This document shows positions 60,208 through 63,610 of a DNA stretch of 63,610 bases, piece after piece. The stretch covers positions 76,906-140,515 of the forward strand of contig NW_003132850.1 in assembly GCF_000003605.2 (NCBI RefSeq). Direction: 5' to 3'. The translations under genes and the position numbers were made by a program. Position 1 is the first letter of the stretch; each line of letters begins with the position of its first letter. The stretch is from Saccoglossus kowalevskii (taxonomy: Eukaryota; Hemichordata; Enteropneusta; Harrimaniidae). The notes beneath the pieces are model-generated. The model was not told the origin of the DNA, searched no databases, and saw only the letters and a list, made by a program, of their open reading frames with translations.

Positions 60208-60233
60208 AATTCACATGTACGTACATGTGAATT
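60208..60233. other. 26-base perfect palindrome
   Basis: The half-site AATTCACATGTAC is followed immediately by its exact complement. It could form a cruciform or bind a dimeric factor; CACATG/CATGTG are E-box-like cores. Confidence 0.7.
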
Positions 60234-62784
60234 TAAAAAACGAGTATTCATCTCAAATAGAGGGAGTGGCATTGTCAATCTCTGTTTTTATTATCGGACG
60301 ATGTGTGCATTGTATGTTGCTTTTGTTACAACTGCCCGAAGTTGGTATCGGGGTCACATGTGCTTTATGCTGCCGCGCCCTTCCATGGTGCTTTAGAGCA
60401 AAACAAAATATCGTGTGGCGACAAGTACAATAAGTCGTATTTAACTTTAGCTAAGTGTACAATTGCGTGTGGTTATTGCGTGACTTTCTCGCCACACTGT
60501 CCCGAACCAACATTAATGTTAAATGCGGGAAAGATACACACCATTGCCTATGCGTACTACCATGTTGATCCAGCATATCACATGTGCATTCGGATTTCAT
60601 AGTGCGATATCGTAAATAAACAAATCCAGCCTATGATTCAATGGTAAAAACATCATATGCGCATATGCTGGTGTGTAGGAATAACTCACGTCCAATATAG
60701 TTACGTCGAATATAACAAGCGACGTGTCTCATTCACACAAACATCATAACGAACGTGTTTGATGATTGAATCAGTTTCATTGGACGCCGGTTATGAAATA
60801 AAACACTAACAACTCACCTTTTTTGTAACACGATGGTGGGTAATAACAACAAAGTCAGTAACTGCAAATATCTGAGGTGACATTGCAGTGGAAAACCATT
60901 CATGTTGATTTCAAAACATGCATACTTTGATGAACGAGTTCATATGTATTGAGTGCACACCATGTACCGGACAACAACACTGAGTCTACTTGCTAGCTTT
61001 CGTACACAATACCGTCAATTAACTGAAGGTTACAAACACACAACCCACAAAGAAACATTCATACCACCTAGCTTGACAATCATTAACACTCCAGATATTG
61101 AAAGTGCGACCTCTAGTGGCAGTTTCGTGGTTTGACAATCACAGAGAGAGACGTACGAGATCAGTAAAGGCAACCGTGTTTAACACAGCAGTCTAATATA
61201 GATGAATTGAATGTGGCATATACACATGATTTTTGGGTTGGGTTGGCAACACGTCAATTCGCACACGTTGTCACTTTTAAAATACAGAATATTGATCAAA
61301 ATGTGTAAGATAAGTATAAAGTTTACATAGAAATATTGAGTCACTAGTATATCACATGTTCTGACGGGGTGGGGGAGTAAACAAAGTGATTTTAAAAATA
61401 CTTGATATTAAAAATCACAAACGGGCCGTAAAGAATGTGTAAACAAATAATAACCCTTTAAAAACGTAATATCTGATCGGCCTTCATCGTGTAGAACAAT
61501 TGTAGTATTTTTTTACATATGTTTGTGTTGACTAAATAAAGAAAGATTACTGCCATGAACTGAAATTTCCCTGGTTCTTTGTTTAATAATGACCCCGGAT
61601 ACTCCAGCTCTAGTTTTTTTATTACTCTATTAAATCAACACAGTTGTTGCACATCGCTCATTCTTAATTTCGTTTGTAGATTTGTATAAATTGCATAGAA
61701 CCCTCATGTGGCGCTTTAACCCACTTTCTACTTGTGCGTTGTCTTGACCAGATAAGGGTTTAAGTTGTTGTTTTTTTTCCGTGGCGTGCTGTTAGAAGTT
61801 TAATATTACCACACTAAGATGCCTGTGATAGAACATATTAAAAATCTGTGAATTGTATTACCCACAAAATCCTAGTATGTCATAGCAATTTGGCAGTATA
61901 AGAACCTGTCCTCCAATAAGTTCATACAGAAAGGTATTATATGTAATTAGGCGATGTATGCAAAATAACATTTTCTATCATTTTCATTCTTTCCCATATA
62001 TGACCTTATATGGCAGACCACGTGGCGTCTTTACACTTTATTAGTCGCATTACACATGTTGATGAAAAATTCTGGATTCTTATATGCCTGGCGTCTTCAT
62101 AATTGTATTATCCTTCAAGAACTGGATTTAATATTTTTCGTTTAGGTTTCACAAAATTGTCGATATTATTCTGGACCTTACAATAAATGTAATTTGGTAT
62201 GCCGATTACTGATGAAAGAAATATAATTTTCGATACAGCTAGAGATTTTGTTAATTTTAACGTACAATGAAAAAGGAAGTCGTCCCCACAAATTTAACAC
62301 ATTATTCAATGATTTTAGCTTTTCATCCAATCTATAAAGCGATTTCGTATTGTCTAGGCACTTTTAATAGGATTCTTTGTCCATGTTATATTCCCGACTG
62401 TATGTTAAACCACTACAGTCATGAAATGAGCCCTTTACGGAAAGTAAGTGATTGATTGACGTTTCCTCGCGAACAAAATAGCTGTGTCGTCTGCTAGCAA
62501 CATAATTTTAGCTTCATGGATATTTTCATTATGATCTAGAAATTGGAAACGAATTATAGTTCTGCTGTGCCTGATTATACAAGCTAGTTTTTCAATGGAA
62601 ACAAAAATATCTGTGAGTGAGACTCAAGCTATCTGTCATGTGTCGTTTAATAACGAACGTGTTGTCATCCGAGTAAATGAAGATTCCAATAAAAGACTTC
62701 ACCAAGTGAGATGACGAGAATACATAACATTTCACCACCAATGTCAAAGCATTGCCACTTTAACGACTGTAAAGTTAATATACA

Positions 62785-62806
62785 TATATATATATATATA
62801 TATATA
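62785..62806. repeat. (TA)n microsatellite
   Basis: Eleven TA units. Confidence 0.9.
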
Positions 62807-63434
62807 GGACACGTTCAATTATTAAATAAACTGTCTGCGTCAAATGATGGATGGCACAGACTGTTTAGTGTGTATTAACTAGCGCACTCTTCATTATACA
62901 TATACTATATTATATGTGATGGAATTTGGGTTTAGTTTTCAGTTTCGGTTTATTCTGCGTTTCCATGGTATATAATGTAGATGTTGAGGTCATTTGCTGA
63001 CACGTCAGTTGTTTAGGTCGTCCTCGGGTCCAACTTTAAAATAGAGGGTGAGCACGCCACTTTGTTGGCATGTCGAAAGATTTTCACTACTCCAAGCAAG
63101 ATTGATAGAACCTATCACCAGATCACGAACATCATGGCAGAAGAAAAGATAAAATTTCCGCCGTTAAACCATCTGAACCCTTTTTCGGGGTCTTTACTGT
63201 TAGCGCCCTCACAACGCTCCCGCTGTGTAGTTCTGGTGCAGGAACGTCTCCTAAACAATATCTAAACTGATATTATTTTTTATTTCTTATAAACAAAATA
63301 ATAGTTATCGTCATGAATGCAGTCAATTAAAGCCTGGAGTATAACATTGCCGCGCCGGTCTTTGATTATCACTGGGTTCACATGTGAGGGCTGTACATAA
63401 ATAGCCGTTTTATTTATCAAAAAGCGGGACAACT

Positions 63435-63610
63435 TTGAGATGCCATCTGTCGCATACGACTTATTTACCACTTCCGTGTCACTGAGAATGTTCTAGAACC
63501 GTACTGTGTCTGGGTGGAATATTCTATATTTTTTAGAAAATGGTTTAATAGGTAATAGAACACTGTAGGAGGCAATAGAAGGTAATGGAACATTCTGGAA
63601 ATTTGTAGTA
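63435..63610 (-). repeat. Dispersed repeat with heat-shock elements, copy 2 (truncated by window edge)
   Basis: Reverse-oriented copy of 5860-6034, with homology ending at GTCGCATACGACTTATTTAC. Perfect GAAnnTTCnnGAA sites lie at 63486-63498 and 63588-63600, with a partial site at 63517-63527. By analogy with copy 1, the TATA box and start site would lie just beyond 63610, firing rightward. Confidence 0.8.

Larger units (their letters stand above)
54340..63434. other. No gene recognised
   Basis: Mostly unassigned AT-rich DNA. It includes small repeats, a 26-base palindrome and CTCF-like motifs listed separately. A minus-strand open frame ending at 57948 (about 107 codons, reading YGHATVPQIVFNSYRGYP) has protein-like composition but no recognised family. 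Confidence 0.4.

Overview
This is animal nuclear DNA. It is AT-rich, has long introns with GT-AG splice sites, few recognisable exons, and many repeats. The only gene family recognised with confidence is the anion-selective Cys-loop (pentameric ligand-gated) receptor family. Three glycine/GABA-receptor-like subunit genes lie between about 4 and 47 kb. The sequence suggests an invertebrate, probably a marine bilaterian, because the subunits are glycine-receptor-like but clearly not vertebrate genes. The phylum cannot be fixed by eye.

Layout. 1-2.46 kb: three tandem copies of a 0.8-0.9 kb unit. 4.06-12.0 kb, minus strand: gene A, 9 exons, 450 codons, complete from signal peptide to stop. 12-21.7 kb: the region upstream of both A and B, which are head to head; it holds half of a segmental duplication and a 1.06 kb tandem duplication. 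21.68-29.94 kb, plus strand: gene B, exons 2-9 secure, first exon uncertain. 30.0-34.5 kb: a block of satellites and short DNA transposons between the 3' ends of B and C. 34.9-46.85 kb, minus strand: gene C, 8 exons, 446 codons, complete. 46.9-63.6 kb: mostly unassigned DNA with a weak gene candidate near 51 kb, small repeats and transposon remnants.

Gene C is the most conventional subunit. It resembles a glycine receptor alpha subunit, with the second loop-C disulfide, a PAR selectivity motif and Arg at 19' of TM2. Genes A and B are close paralogues of each other. They keep the agonist-box residues but lack the second disulfide and carry Gln at 19'; B also changes the TM2-TM3 loop. All three share intron positions and phases, so they come from one ancestral gene. 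A and B have one extra intron between signal peptide and mature N-terminus.

The most unusual regulatory feature is a dispersed repeat with two perfect and one near-perfect heat-shock elements and a TATA box, lying inside a gene A intron in the same direction as gene A. A second copy in opposite orientation runs off the right edge of the window. Other notable items are a family of short TTAA-flanked inverted-repeat transposons, a foldback element, a LINE remnant in a gene B intron, twin RFX X-box motifs, six palindromic CRE sites and a microRNA-like hairpin. All translations, splice sites and alignments were made by eye; no search was run.
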